A DNA stretch of 64,000 nt. Source: Centropus unirufus (Eukaryota; Chordata; Aves; Cuculiformes; Centropidae). The stretch spans positions 24,206 through 88,205 of the forward strand of contig VYZI01000320.1 of NCBI GenBank assembly GCA_013397695.1, written 5' to 3'. This document shows positions 38,561-50,224 of this stretch, piece after piece (positions within the stretch are counted from its first letter, which is position 1; each line of letters opens with the position of its first letter). Position numbers and translations under genes: made by a program. Under the pieces are notes generated by a model. The model worked only from the letters and a program-made list of their open reading frames with translations. It was not told the origin of the DNA and searched no databases.

Positions 38561-39811
38561 AATCCTGTGAACTAAGTTTCAATATGCAAGTTAAATCATT
38601 ATTTCACTTGTGTAATAAGGCATCAAACACATCATTTGCATTGTGCATTTAAATCTGTATTAGATTATAGACCTAAAACATTAACTATACAGACCTATCC
38701 TTTATACCATTGTTATGGTGTGGAAACTTCCCTTTTTCTGAATTTTAGACTTTTCATGCCAACTTCCAAACTTATGCTGCCATGTTTTGCTAATCTAATC
38801 TAAAATTCTCCTCTTCCACAGTATGGAGAACATTATTTCACCTTTGCTGCATCTGCTCAGCTGTCATCCTTAGAACAGCACAAAGCAGACAATGTCACCA
38901 TGCTTGCATACCTGCAGCTATTTTTGGGCAGCAGTTTCTAACCTAGGCCAATGCCTAACGGATTGCAGAGTAATGCAGAGAGAACTAGCTACCAGTTTCC
39001 ATGTCAAAGCCAACCCAGTCCACCTCTCTCTGACAGCACTGATCCTATCCCCTCTATTCCCTTCTGTATTCTTCCCCTTTGGATGTTTCTATTTCCATCC
39101 TTATGTCTATTGGATGTATTTCTATGTCTATGACCAAGGTCTCACAATGCTGGATGCACCTTCATCTGCTTCCTAAAAGCGTCTGCATCCACTCTGACTG
39201 TAAGTCCCGCAAATCAAGGCCAGGACATTGGGTAACTTAAATAAATTTCTTTTCCACCATTATTATCCTGGGGTTGCTGCATGTTATCTGCTCCCTTGCA
39301 GAAGAACAATTTCCCACTTAATATGAAAAAAATTACCTACCTGACTGCTGCATCCCATTCTTGGTCGCATTTATTCTCTTCACTTGATCTGATGCACTTA
39401 AATGTACTCAACATCACAAATGGGATCTAACTTCCCTGTCCTGTTATGATTGTAACCACTCACAGGACATGGTTTATTCAAGAATTTTTACCTCAGGATA
39501 ATGCCTCTTTTTCCCACCTGAACAAAACTAGCCCTTGATTTTTCTTTGTCCACAGAATTACAGGAGTGACATAGACTCATTCAGATTTTCAGCTGATGTT
39601 CATCCATCTGGTATCTTTAAAGTATCTAGTACTATTTTGTTAATGTCATTAGCAAACCCACAAAAAAAGAGTTCTCAGGACCACATTAATATTCACTAAA
39701 AAAAGTGTCACAGTTAGTTTTTTGCATTATATATTTCTGTGGCATTTTCCAATCTAAATGCATTTCTGACAGGTTCTATCCATTCAACTCTGCTCTGGTG
39801 AGATCTCACAT
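38561..39811. other. Unique or unrecognisably old sequence
   Basis: It may include further CR1 remnants continuing from 38560, but I cannot trace them. Overlapping + frames at 38892-39176 have no recognisable domain. Confidence 0.4.
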
Positions 39812-39857
39812 GGAGGAGGGGAGAGGGGGGGGGAGGAGGGGAGGGGGGGGGAGGGGA
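39812..39857 (+). repeat. G-rich purine repeat with long G runs
   Basis: About 46 bases of GGAGGAGGGGAGA-type units including runs of 9 G. Several G runs in a row are compatible with G-quadruplex formation. Confidence 0.93.
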
Positions 39858-40800
39858 CATAAGGCCATCTATTAAATAAGTTAACAATAAAATTAAGCAA
39901 GCTGGTTTATTTATAACTAATGCATTTTTAATGTTTACATTATCTGGCTTAATTAAAATGTAGGAGTCATAAACCAGAAGTCTTAATCCATTCTGACTGA
40001 TGAAGGAAATATGGCAAGGAATTACTTTGTTTCCCTTTTTTAAAAAATCTGAAAAACTGGTATTATTTGTAAAAAAAAATCTAATTTGATTATTTTCAAA
40101 ACTAAAAATTTAGTATCACTGTGTTTAATACTGACTTTAAACATGTTTTATAATGAAGGCAAAGTTTCTCATCATATGAATTCTCATCTCTCATATGAAT
40201 TCTACAATTCTCTGTATTTTCTTTTGCTTTATCATGTATATTGTGCATGTCACTTTGTGTAACCTAGGAAGAACTGTCATAGAATTTGTTAATTCTTTTA
40301 TTCAGGAATGTATGTTGATATTAGTACAGTGTCACCAAGGCAGCCAAGCTTGCTGTAATGAACAGATCAATCACATTGAATGAAAATTGAAGAAGACAAT
40401 TTTTCCAAATGGAAAAACTTAATTTCCCCAAAACAAGGGTGTCTGTAAAACCAAAGAGAAAGATCATTTTCAAGTATATGGATTGGGAAGGATTGAGAGA
40501 TATGCTTTGAAAAGCTCTTTGTCATTAACTGTTTGCTAAGAATAATTCTATGATGATAACGATGTAATAAAAGTTAACTAGCTCTCAGATGCAATCCCAA
40601 AGCAAAAAAAATCAATTATTTAAGAAGCTATCACCTTCAGCTATTGGTTCAAGGGGCTATATGAAACTACACTTAAATTATAGTTTCTTGATTACTCGAG
40701 CTAGCCCAGCTTAGTTCATTTTAAGAAATCTTAAGAGAATGGTAGCTTCTTAAACTGAGTTCAATTTACAATAGGCTGTTTCTCTATACCCCAATTTTCT
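39858..40800. other. Unique AT-rich sequence
   Basis: Nothing recognised. Confidence 0.45.
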
Positions 40801-41645
40801 CATCCAGTGCCAACCCCCCAGTCATGGACAGGGACACCTTCCCCTCAATCAGGCTCACAGACTCACAGAATCACTAGGTTGGAAAAGGCCTCTGAGATCA
40901 TTGAGTCCAACCGCATCTGTCTACCACTAAACCATATCCCTAAGCACCTCATCTACCTGTCTTTTAAATACATCCAGGGATGGTGATTCCACCACTTCCC
41001 TGGGCAGCCTGTTCCTGTGACTGATGACCCGTTCAGCGAAAAACTTCTTCCTATCCTGAACCTCCTATTTCCATCCTGAACCTCCACTGGCACAGCTTGA
41101 GGCCATTCTCCCTCGTCCTATGACCTGTCACTTGGGAGAAGAGATCAGTACCCACCTCTCTACAACCTCCTTTCAGGCAGTTGTAGGCAGGGATAAGGTC
41201 TCCCTCTTAGTGCCCTCTTCTCCACACTAAACAGCTCCATCTCCCTCAGGTGCTCCTCATAAGACTTGTTCTCCAGCCCCTTCTCTAGCTTTGTTGGCCT
41301 GTTCTGGACACGCTCCAGAATCTCAACATCCTTCTTGTAGTGAGGGGCCCAGAACTGGACAGTATTTGAAGTGTGGCCTCACCAGTGCCAAGTACAGGAG
41401 CAGAATCACCTCTCTGAGGTTGCTCAAAGCTTCATCTAACCTGACTTTGGACACTTCCAGGGATAAGTCTTCCATGAGTTCTCTGGGCAACCTGTGCCAG
41501 TGCTTCACAACCCTCCAAGTAAAAACTTCCTAATATCTAATCCTCATCTTCCCTCTTTCATTTTAAAATTGTTACCCCTTTTTATATCTCTGCACTTCCT
41601 GATTAAGAGCCTCTTCCCATCTTTTGTGAAGGTACCCTTTAAGGA
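40801..41645 (-). mobile_element. CR1 (outer copy) split by a nested CR1
   Basis: The outer antisense copy starts catccagtgccaaccccc and breaks off at cctcaatcaggct (about 40853). It resumes at about 41416 with gaggttgctcaaagcttcat and runs to about 41645 (cctgattaagagcctc). The two pieces are exactly consecutive parts of a CR1 3' end, so the intervening block was inserted into it. The outer copy lacks the usual attctatg terminus. Confidence 0.88.
40854..41415 (-). mobile_element. Nested CR1 3' fragment
   Basis: About 560 bp of a different CR1 subfamily: ctcacagaatcactaggttg, gaaaaggcctctgagatca, ctgggcagcctgttcc, ctccagccccttctctagc and ttctggacacgctccag. It lies in the same orientation inside the outer copy. 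The frame at 41291-41533 (+) spans the right junction and is an artefact. Confidence 0.9.
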
Positions 41646-42638
41646 TTTTAAGCATTAAAATATTTTAAACATTTAAGCATTTAAGCAAAAACCTTAAAGC
41701 ATTAAATAATGCTTTCTCTCAAGCAGCACAATCTCCTTCAGAAGACGATTAGACATGCATAAATGCCAAGGAATAACACAGACCTATGGAGGACCCATAA
41801 GAAAATCAGCTACCAGAATACAAGTCTCTGCTATTTTAAGTCCTAGTCAGTCTGCCAGGTTCAAAATTCCTCTCTTATTTATTTCTCAGTAGCATAATAA
41901 TTCTTGAATTATTTCTGCCAAGTAGAGCAGCTTTGAAAGAAAGGCTTTTCACCACCATGCTCCTTGCATCCTGACAGTGAGGTCACTCTTCAGAAATAGG
42001 AGCTCTTCATTTGATTCGGTGAGTCAGTGAACTTGAAATCTGAGACACCAGTACCAGCTAAGATGGTGAAATCTGATGATGATTCTTTAAGACATACATG
42101 CTTATAACTTTTGCTCAGACGTGATAACACTAGCTTCCAAATGACTCACCTTCCTATCTGGTGGCAGATATATATATTTATATGACTCTAATGATATAAA
42201 CATGTATTTGCAATACAACATATTTTATCTATTTCTTGGTGAAGAGATTTATTCCATAAGTAGAAAAATGAAAAATACAAATGTATGATAAACAAATATG
42301 GTTTTCTTCTTATGACAGTACTTTGTATGTTCTCTAGGGCCTTTTAGTAACATTCAGCCCCATTTCAAATCTAACCAATCTTTAAATAAGTTAAATTAGT
42401 TCCCTGTTCTCCATCTAAAATTCATCTTAGCTTTCTTATCTCAACTAGCCTTGGTTTTTAACTTAAAACATAGACAGGTTTTGACTGATTTTTTAAGAGT
42501 TCACTTCCAAAGAAGCATTGTTTTGCATTAAGATCAGCTTTTGTTACCACTTCCAGATAAATTAAGAGGTCATTTCTGATGACTGCAACCATTCATAGTA
42601 TGCAACACTTTCTATTTCAAAGTGAGTGACTAATGGAC
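41646..42638. other. Unique AT-rich sequence
   Basis: Nothing recognised. Confidence 0.45.
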
Positions 42639-43018
42639 TTGTTTAGCCTAGAGAAGAGAAGGCTCCAGGGAGACCATGTAGCAGCCTTCCAGCACTTAAA
42701 GTGACCTACAGAAAAAATGGGGGAAGGGATCTTTATCAGGAAGTACAGGAATAGGAGGAGGGGGAATGGTTTGAAGCTGGAAGAGGGGAGATTTAGGTTA
42801 AATTTTAGGAAGAAATTTGTTACTGTGGTAGTGGTGAGGCACTGCCACATGTTGCCCAGAGAAGTCGTGGATGTCCCATGCCTGGAGGTATTCAAGGCCA
42901 GGCTGGATGGGGTTTTGAGCAACCTGATCTAGTGGAAAATGTTCCTGCCCATGGCTAGGCCTAGAACTAGATGATCTTTAAGGCCCCTTCCAACTCAAAG
43001 CATTCTGTGATTCTATGA
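42639..43018 (+). mobile_element. CR1 LINE 3' fragment
   Basis: Sense CR1: ttgtttagcctagagaagag, gctccagggagaccatgtag, gggatctttatcagg, tgcccagagaagtcgtgg, gatgatctttaaggcccc and attctgtgattctatga. The 101-codon - frame at 42617-42922 is antisense to it. Confidence 0.96.
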
Positions 43019-44858
43019 ATCCTTTAACATAGTTATTTTTCCTCTAAATGGAAATCTGTACTTGACAATGAGCTTTTGTGATGTCACTGACAATGGGAGG
43101 CTCTTGCCATCCGCTTCTGCCTTGCAACACTTGAAGCTGTTTATTGCCTACAGACCTTGCCTATAACTGCATTTCCTTTCAAAGCTTGTGGATCCCTAAT
43201 ATTGTAAACTTTTTGAGCTTCATATGTTACATTAGTTCTGGGTTTTTTTATATCTACTCCTTCAGGAACTGTGCCAAAACACTTATTTTTCTGGAAAGCC
43301 ACTTGTCTAAAGAAATGCATGTTTTGATTTATAGCTTACGTTTTACATTTTTTATGTATATCTTATGTGTTGACACTGGTAATTAATAGGCTTACGCTGG
43401 TCCTTTCATACTCTCAGGGACTGCAGAAAGTACATTAAATCTTGGAAGCTTGCAGAAGGTAGCGATTCTGCCTCTGTCAAATCTGTTCATCCCAGAAATC
43501 AATAAAAGTTTGAGGAATGTGTTTACCCTGAACACACACACGTGAATATTTATGAATGGGAAACAGTTCTAATTTAAAACTGTGCCTAAAGACAGATGCC
43601 ATAAATTATTTTTAGTAGTTACAATAACTTCTTGGGCAGAGGCCTGAAAACCACTTACATATATACCTGTGCATACAAATGCAAAACATATTCTCAAAAC
43701 GTGCCCTCCGTTTCTGCATAACTGTTCAAATTCTGCAAGTTCTTCACATGTTTTCAATTTAAATCTGTGTCTAGAAGTACAACAGTCTTAAAGAGCTCAG
43801 TAATTTGGCCCAGGCCTGACTGTGATCAACAGTTAAGTCCTCATCTGCCTTTGTCTGTGATGGGCTCGGTTTCACAGGCAGTGAAAGCTAGGTGCAGGTA
43901 CTGCACAAAATGCAAAAGTGCACTTCCACTTCCAGACAAGTGGAAGTGGCATGCTCTCAAAAGTTACATCAGGGAATAGCTAATTGGTGAAAACACCTGT
44001 TCAGTGATCAACGATGGCACCAGATTCATGAAAGAATAACATTTCTTGTGAAACTGTCTGCTGGTCATATGGTTTTCCCAGGAAGAAACACAATTACCTT
44101 TTTAAGGCGCAATAAATTTCGAAGTTCCTGCTGCAATAGCTGACACCTCTTTGGGAAGCACAATGGAAAGCGTCTGCTCTCAAAACAGATTATCCACTGT
44201 TGGATCATCATGAATTGTTTAGCTTGACTCTCTAGGGATACAGATTTGAACCCCTCAAGGAAAGGATGATATTCAACCAAACAATCTATTTCTTTTCCAA
44301 ATGTTCTGACATCACATGTGTGTGAAAGGCTAACTCACGTGGCCCACTCTACCAAAACAGTAAGGAGAGATATCACTGCTAACTCTCTGTCTCATTCAAG
44401 CCCTTCTGTTACAGTTTGAGAAGGGGCTGATTCCATTCACATGTGTTATGATTGCTCAGGGTAATTGTAATTGATTAGGCCAATGCAGACGTTTAACATG
44501 TCTGATACACACAAGTGAGATTCAACCTGACGAAGTTTAAGTTTTTATAATGTAGATGGTCTATGTGAAAGAGAAAGTTGAGGGCTTCTGTTAATTTAAT
44601 AGAAATAATTAGCCCAGTCAATGGACTTCAGAAAGTTAGTAGTCTCATCCTGGGGTGGATGCTCACATTTTATCATCTGAATATCTCTCCATCTTTAGAT
44701 AGATATGAATTATGTCTAGTTCTAGATATATTATAATTAGGTCTAAGACACTGAGTTCACACATAGACAACAGCTCCAGGATTAAGATAGGCTGTATCTG
44801 CATAAAAAAAATATGATGGAAAAGAGATGGCTATACCCATGAGACTGGAGTTGCATGA
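43019..44858. other. Unique sequence with a perfect short hairpin
   Basis: No repeat or gene confidently recognised. The 71-codon frame at 44065-44280 (-) ends shortly after a donor-like AAAAAG|GTAATT but has no recognisable family. A perfect 11-bp hairpin lies at 43921-43948 (annotated separately). Confidence 0.45.
43921..43948. repeat. Perfect inverted repeat (11-bp arms, 6-nt loop)
   Basis: Arms cacttccactt (43921-43931) and aagtggaagtg (43938-43948) are exact reverse complements around ccagac. It has no T-run after it on either strand and is too short for a typical miRNA precursor. Confidence 0.9.
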
Positions 44859-45463
44859 TGTCCCGGTTTGAAAGCAAACCAGTGAGACTCTGAGTCAGAA
44901 ATACAATTTAATAGGAAAAGAAAATAAAATAAATGCAATAGTACAAAGGAAAACCACTGACAGGGTCAGAATACAACCTGACACCCTGTCAGTCAGGGTG
45001 GCGGTAGCAGTCCAATGAAGTGGTGGCTGCAGTCCTCCTGAAGTGCTGGATGTGGCTCTGTAGAAGAGTCTGTTCTTCCTTGGAAAGTCCAGTGGCGGCT
45101 ACGTAGCTCTTGTCCTCGGAGAGTCCCGTAGGTAAAGGCTGCTGTGGTGTTCCAGACTCCTGATCATATACAGATGGGAATGCCCTGTTCCTCCTCCTGG
45201 GCGGAGCATCTCACAATGGGATGGTGAGTCATGAGGTAAGGCATTGATAGGCCCATTAACAGGAGATAGTCCGGAGAGAGTTATCTATGAGTCATGTGGC
45301 AGAGTCCTTGATTGCCCATTGAACAGAAATAACTCCCAGAGAGAGTTATCAAGGATGAGTCATGGTAGGAGACAATGAACATTGCCCCACCTGCTTTAAC
45401 AGCTTGTGAAGATGGTGATAGAATACATACCTTTGGGCACATCTTACATTGTAACCTAGGACA
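44859..45463 (-). mobile_element. Solo LTR of an avian ERV (ERVL-like), intact ends
   Basis: A 605-bp block bounded on the + strand by TGTCCCGG and CCTAGGACA, that is, short inverted ends with TG...CA, and flanked by identical 5-bp duplications catga (44854-44858 and 45464-45468). On the minus strand there is a TATA-like CTGTATA near 45170 and an ATTAAA poly-A-type signal at 44907-44912, giving the U3-R-U5 order. A perfect 11-bp inverted repeat (44956-44966 with 44983-44993) lies in the downstream half. No gag, pol or env remnant is adjacent, so this is a solo LTR left by recombination. The family assignment comes from end sequences and duplication length. The subfamily is not identified. Confidence 0.93.
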
Positions 45464-46542
45464 CATGAGAACTTGTTCAACACTTCCAGTGGAAAAACAT
45501 CCTTAGGGGGTGTATATGTCTATAATGACAGAGACAGAGTACAGAAGCCAAGGAGTTAATTGTACCTATTGAGGAGAGTCAAGAAGTATAGATCTTGGAA
45601 TGGAAAATCTTTGATTTCATAGAATTGTACAAGTTATGAGTCTGGTCTCATTATATTTGTTTAACAATTATGTTCTTGGCTTGGAGAACATTCCCAAATC
45701 AAAGGCCAGCCCCCGATTCACATGGCACTGAATTTACTCCAGCCAGAGTCAAATAAAACCAGAGCTGTTCACTGGCTTTACGTCAATGCTTTCTAACTCT
45801 TACTTTCTGCCTGTGAGAAGGAAGTTTCCAAGTTTTCCAGAGGATTGCTGACAACCCTTATAAGACTTGAAAAACCAGTCAGTGAGTCAAGTTTTGTGTA
45901 ATGCCGATAAGTAACAATAATTAGTGGTTTATATTCTTTTATCTTCAAAGGACTTAAGAAATGCTGACTTGCTGTTAATTCTCACATCTTCTCTAACCTT
46001 GCTGCATGTACTAACAATTGAGCAGCTTTAAAAAAAAAATTGAGAAAAAGAGAGAAAGAGAACAGCTGAATTTCTAGTTTCTCCCTGCACTCTATAATTC
46101 TGATGCAGGCACACAGCTCTTGGAATAGATTCCTTCTGTGAACAGAAACTGTCCATATTGGAAGTTCAGACATTGATAAATTAATTTCCTAAACTTAAAA
46201 ACTGACACACCTATCATGAGCACATGTATGTTGTGTATATATTTCACAGTGTGCATCCACAAAGTGATTTTAGTGACTCTCTTTCTTAGGTTCCTGAATA
46301 GCCGAGAATTCCAGACAAAGCATAGGCACCTTATTCACAGGCATGAATTCCAACATTTATCCAAGAACCCAACAGCTAGATGCTGTGAAATACAATTTAT
46401 TTTTTATAGAAGTAGCCTTAAGATATTTATTGAAGTAAGGCTCTGTAAAGAGTCTCAAAAAATGTCTCTGGTGCTCCTAGGGAAGATCAGATTTTGTTTT
46501 TTAAACCAAACCCACATTGATTAATTAATGATTAATTAATGG
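45464..46542. other. Unique sequence
   Basis: Nothing recognised. Short A-rich runs only. Confidence 0.45.
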
Positions 46543-48050
46543 CTGCATTGGAAAGGACCTTAAAGATGATCCAATTCTAACCTCATTGTCATGGACAGGG
46601 ATGCCTTTCCCTAGGTCTGGTTGTACTAGATCTCAAAGCCGCATCCAACTTGGCCTTGAATGCCTTGACTTTCTACAGGCATTAACAGCAGAGTGAGCTT
46701 CAAAGTTAGGTCAGTTTGTTCAGGGAAACTTCTAAGGATGGAAATTTCATTACCTCTCTCGGCAATCTATTCCAGTGCTTGACAATTTTCATCTGGAAAT
46801 TTTCTTCTTGTATTCAGTTAAAATTTTCATTATTGCAAACTTTGACCAATACTACCTGTTCTTTTGCTGTGCACCTCCTACAAGCCTGGCTTTATTAGTC
46901 TCTTTTAGGTCAATGAGGACAGCAATTTGATCCCCTTTTAGCTTTCTCTTCTCCAGACAGGGCAAATCCTGTTCACTCAGCCTAATACATGATATGCTTC
47001 AGTCATTCAGTTCTCTAAAGACACTTTGCTCAACTAACCTACTCCAGTAATAGGACACACAAAGCTGGACACAATACACCTGATGGGGCCCTCAGAGTAC
47101 CAGGTAAAGGAGAATTAAAACTTTTTTTGACCTCCTGGCGACACTCTTATTAATGTAGCTTGGTATAAGATTGTCCTTCATGACTGCCTGGGCATGCTGG
47201 TGATTTGCTTTTAATTTTTATCCACCAGCATCCTGAGGTCCTTAGCTGCTCTGCTGCTGTCTCAGCGGTATGTATTGTTCTGTCTTAGATGCAGGATTTT
47301 GCATTTTCCTTTGCTATCCCTGATGTTCCTGTCAGTCCATTTTTCCAGGATATCAAGGTGGCTCCAAATGGCAAGCCTTCCCCTCTAGAGTATTGATCAT
47401 TATTTTCCTCCTCCCTCACGGTCCTTCTCACCCCCTGCCATTCTGGTGTCATTCTTGCACTGTTAGCAGTTTTATCATCCAGGTCAATGATGAAAGTATT
47501 GAGTAGAATCAACCCCAATCCTGGCCCCTGAGGAGTAACGCTGCTAGTTAGACTTTGATCTGTTGACCACTCAACAATAAACCTGGTGTTCCAGACAGTT
47601 TTTCATCTATTTTGTAGTCCACCTAGGTCCATCTTGTCTGTATCTCCTCCTCTAAGATACACGTTTGTTATGGGCGACTTAGTCAAAAGCCTTGTTTCAT
47701 TCAAGACAAATGACATATACCACTCCGTCCACCCAACACAAAAAGCCAGTAATATCATAGAGGGCAATCAATCAAGAATATTTGGCCTTGGTAAACCTAT
47801 GCTGTCTGTTCCCAAACACATTCTTGCTCTTCAGGTGCTTGAAAATGTCTTCCATTAGGTCTTGCTTCATAAGCTTCTGAGAGACAGAAGAGTGGCTTAC
47901 TGATCTGCAGTCCACTGTATCATTCTTCCTGCCCTTTTTAAAATCGATATAATATCCTCCTTTTCCCAGGGACCCCCTTCAATCATCAAAACCATTCAAA
48001 GATGATAAAGAGTGGCCTTGCAGTGGTATGAGTAAGCTCTTCATCCTTTC
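46543..48050 (-). mobile_element. Long, old CR1 (3' end plus ORF2 reverse-transcriptase remnant)
   Basis: About 1.5 kb of antisense CR1 from ggctgcattggaaaggacc through ctttctcttctccagacagg, ccagcatcctgaggtcctta, ttttgcattttcctttg and caaccccaatcctggcccctgagga (split here), then gtcaaaagccttgtttcatt, ggtaaacctatgctgtctg and ccttttcccagggaccccc. This covers the 3' end and the C-terminal half of the polymerase ORF. Frames are broken throughout. The + and - frames at 46716-46898, 47285-47518 and 47586-47858 are shadows of it. Confidence 0.9.
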
Positions 48051-48061
48051 CTTATAGATAA

Positions 48062-48175
48062 GCTTTCCTAACCCTCTTACAATTGTTTTGATTTCCTCTG
48101 AATCTGTTCCAGTTCATCTAAATCTTTAGAAAAACACAGTGTCCAAACCAGGACAAAGAGTTCCTGCTATTGCAT
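48062..48175 (-). mobile_element. Possible second ancient CR1-like fragment
   Basis: aatctgttccagttcatcta, aatctttagaaaaacacagt, gtccaaaccaggacaaag resembles the antisense cctccagttcatctacatcttt...gcccaaaactggacac block of old CR1-like elements. Weak. Confidence 0.4.
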
Positions 48176-48783
48176 ATCAGTGCATTGTAAAATGAAATGC
48201 AACAAAGCATTGTTGACAAATGCTCTGTCTTTGATTCATGATGACTCCGAAATGAGCTAAGTGGAGACCAATAAATGAAAAGGGAAAACAAAGATGTTTC
48301 TGACTCACAATACAGTGCACAAATTAGCAGGCAATGCCTTTCTCTCAGGAGACATTCAGGTTTCTAAGATATTGAGTTCCATGAGATCTGATGCTTTATA
48401 GCACCCCTGTCCTTGACCAAGAATTTAGTGACGCAGAATTACTACTGTGCTAAAAAAGTAATTCATCGGTTATATTAGACTCATTATAAATGTCTGCCCT
48501 GCTAGAAGAATTAAAAATTTTCTATATCTTCCCCAAATTGGATCATAAAAGTATATTAGCATCTTTATTTAAGTTCATTTTGCATCTAATGTTAAATGCT
48601 TACTCTGAACTCCCAAGCCTCTCAGTTTATTAAATATAAATTTAAATGCTCAACACAAAACCATACCAATTAATTAATAATAATGATCTTTGGACAATAA
48701 AACAGCGAATGTGACTAGAATTGACCATTATAATGATTGCTGAAATAGGCATTTTAAAAATAAGTTATTTTTATTTGAAACAT
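48176..48783. other. Unique AT-rich sequence
   Basis: Nothing recognised. Confidence 0.45.
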
Positions 48784-49524
48784 TGCAGTGGGTTAACCTT
48801 GGCTAAAGGCCAAACACCCTCCTTGCTGCTTGCTCACTCCCCCTCCTCAGTGGGACAGAGGGAGAAAGTGGGATGTGAGAAGTTGTGGGTCAAGATAGAG
48901 TCAGGGAGGTCACTTAGTAGTTACTGTAATGGGTAAGCCAGACTCAACCTTAATTGAGTCTGAGGGAAATTATTTTAGTTTATTGGCAATTAAAATAAAT
49001 TCAGATAGTGAGAAACAAGACACAGGTTAAAGCTAAGCCTTTACTCATCCCTTTCTCAGGCTCAACTTCACTCCCAACACCTCTACCTGCCCCCAGCAAG
49101 CAATGCAGGGGTTGTGCTGGGATGGTCAGTACATGGGGGTTTGTCTCCACCACATCTTCTCTCTCACATGTTTTCTCACACATGATCCAGTGTGGGGTCT
49201 CCACGGGTTGCAGTCCCTCAGGAATATTCATCCGCTCCATTATAAATGCTTCAGCACCTGGAGCACCTCTCCCCATCTGTTGTTTCTTATTCTTTCTGTT
49301 CCCTTCTCCATTCTCTGTCTTAAGGTTTTTTTAGCCTTTTCTTAAACACATTTTCCCCGAGGCACCACAATCGTGGCTGATGGGCTCAGCTGTGCCATGT
49401 GATGGGTCCGCTGGAGCTGCCTGGAACTGGCTGTGTCAGACATGGGGCCTCTCCTCACAGAGGCCCTGCATGTGATCACCCACTGCTGATATCTCGGCAT
49501 GGCCATGAAGCACAAACTCGTACA
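48784..49524 (-). mobile_element. Avian ERV LTR, near full length, old
   Basis: Begins tgcagtgggttaaccttgg and continues cactccccctcctcagtggg, tttagtttattggcaatt, ctcaggctcaacttcactcc, tccacgggttgcagtcc, gcacctggagcacctctcc, tggctgatgggctcagctg and gacatggggcctctcctcac, ending near cgtaca. This is the antisense of a common avian LTR type, the same as the fragment at 7801-7940. I could not find an unambiguous target duplication, consistent with age. The 108-codon + frame at 49008-49334 and the 91-codon - frame are LTR-derived, not genes. No internal retroviral sequence is attached. Confidence 0.85.
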
Positions 49525-49551
49525 CATCCAGTCAAAAGGAATTTTTAATAG

Positions 49552-49592
49552 TGACAGTTGGGCTCGATGATCTTAGAGGTCTTTTCCAACTT
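49552..49592 (+). mobile_element. CR1 3'-terminal scrap
   Basis: tgacagttgggctcgatgat, cttagaggtcttttccaac is a sense CR1 3' end without the attctatg tail. Confidence 0.8.
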
Positions 49593-49627
49593 CAGTTTGT
49601 TAATTTTGTTCCAAACCGGGTTGTTCC

Positions 49628-49700
49628 GGAGAAGGCTGTGGCAAAGAGTATCAAATGCTTTGTTGAAGCCCTGCTAAACAACATCCACTTTTCTCACCGT
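49628..49700 (-). mobile_element. CR1 ORF2 interior scrap
   Basis: gcaaagagtatcaaatgctt, tgttgaagccctgctaaac, aacatccact matches the antisense gtgtcaaatgctttgc...agtcc...gacatccac block of CR1 ORF2. It lies in opposite orientation to the preceding scrap. Confidence 0.65.
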
Positions 49701-50224
49701 GTCAACAGAAGATGGCAGGGACTTCTTTCCTGGCAGGGACTGAAGGCACCAGTCACAGGTAAGTAATGCATCTTTTTCAGACACAGGAAGGATTCAATTC
49801 CTTTGCTCTGTGAGAAAAAGTCACTACATAATCACCATTGCAGTGCTCATGCTGAGCTTAACGGTTTCTGTAAGAGAGGAAATACATGTAGTGGTTTGTT
49901 ATGGATGAAAACTTGTTTCGTGGGTCACCTAGGAAATACAGAGCCCAGTGCTAATTCTTTCCTTGTTCATTATCATATTGATAAGAGAATGGTAGAACAG
50001 TGAAACTTGCTAAGGAGCTAAAATTCACTGGGATCTCATACATTATTTAAATATATCTAAACACTACAAGTGATAATTTTTTTCCTCACAAGGGAAAGAG
50101 GAGGAGTTGATCTCTTCTTTCTGGTGACCCGAGGGAATGCAGGAAGATGTGCCAGGGAAAATTTAGGTTGGATATTAGGAGCAGTTTCTCAGAGGGCTGT
50201 GGAGCACTGGAACAGGCTCCCCAG

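Noticed and set aside
44065..44280. 71-codon minus-strand frame ending near a donor-like site
   Set aside because: The donor is only moderate (AAG|GTAATT), no convincing acceptor precedes it, and the peptide is not recognised.
49008..49334. 108-codon plus-strand frame
   Set aside because: Lies entirely inside the antisense of an LTR.
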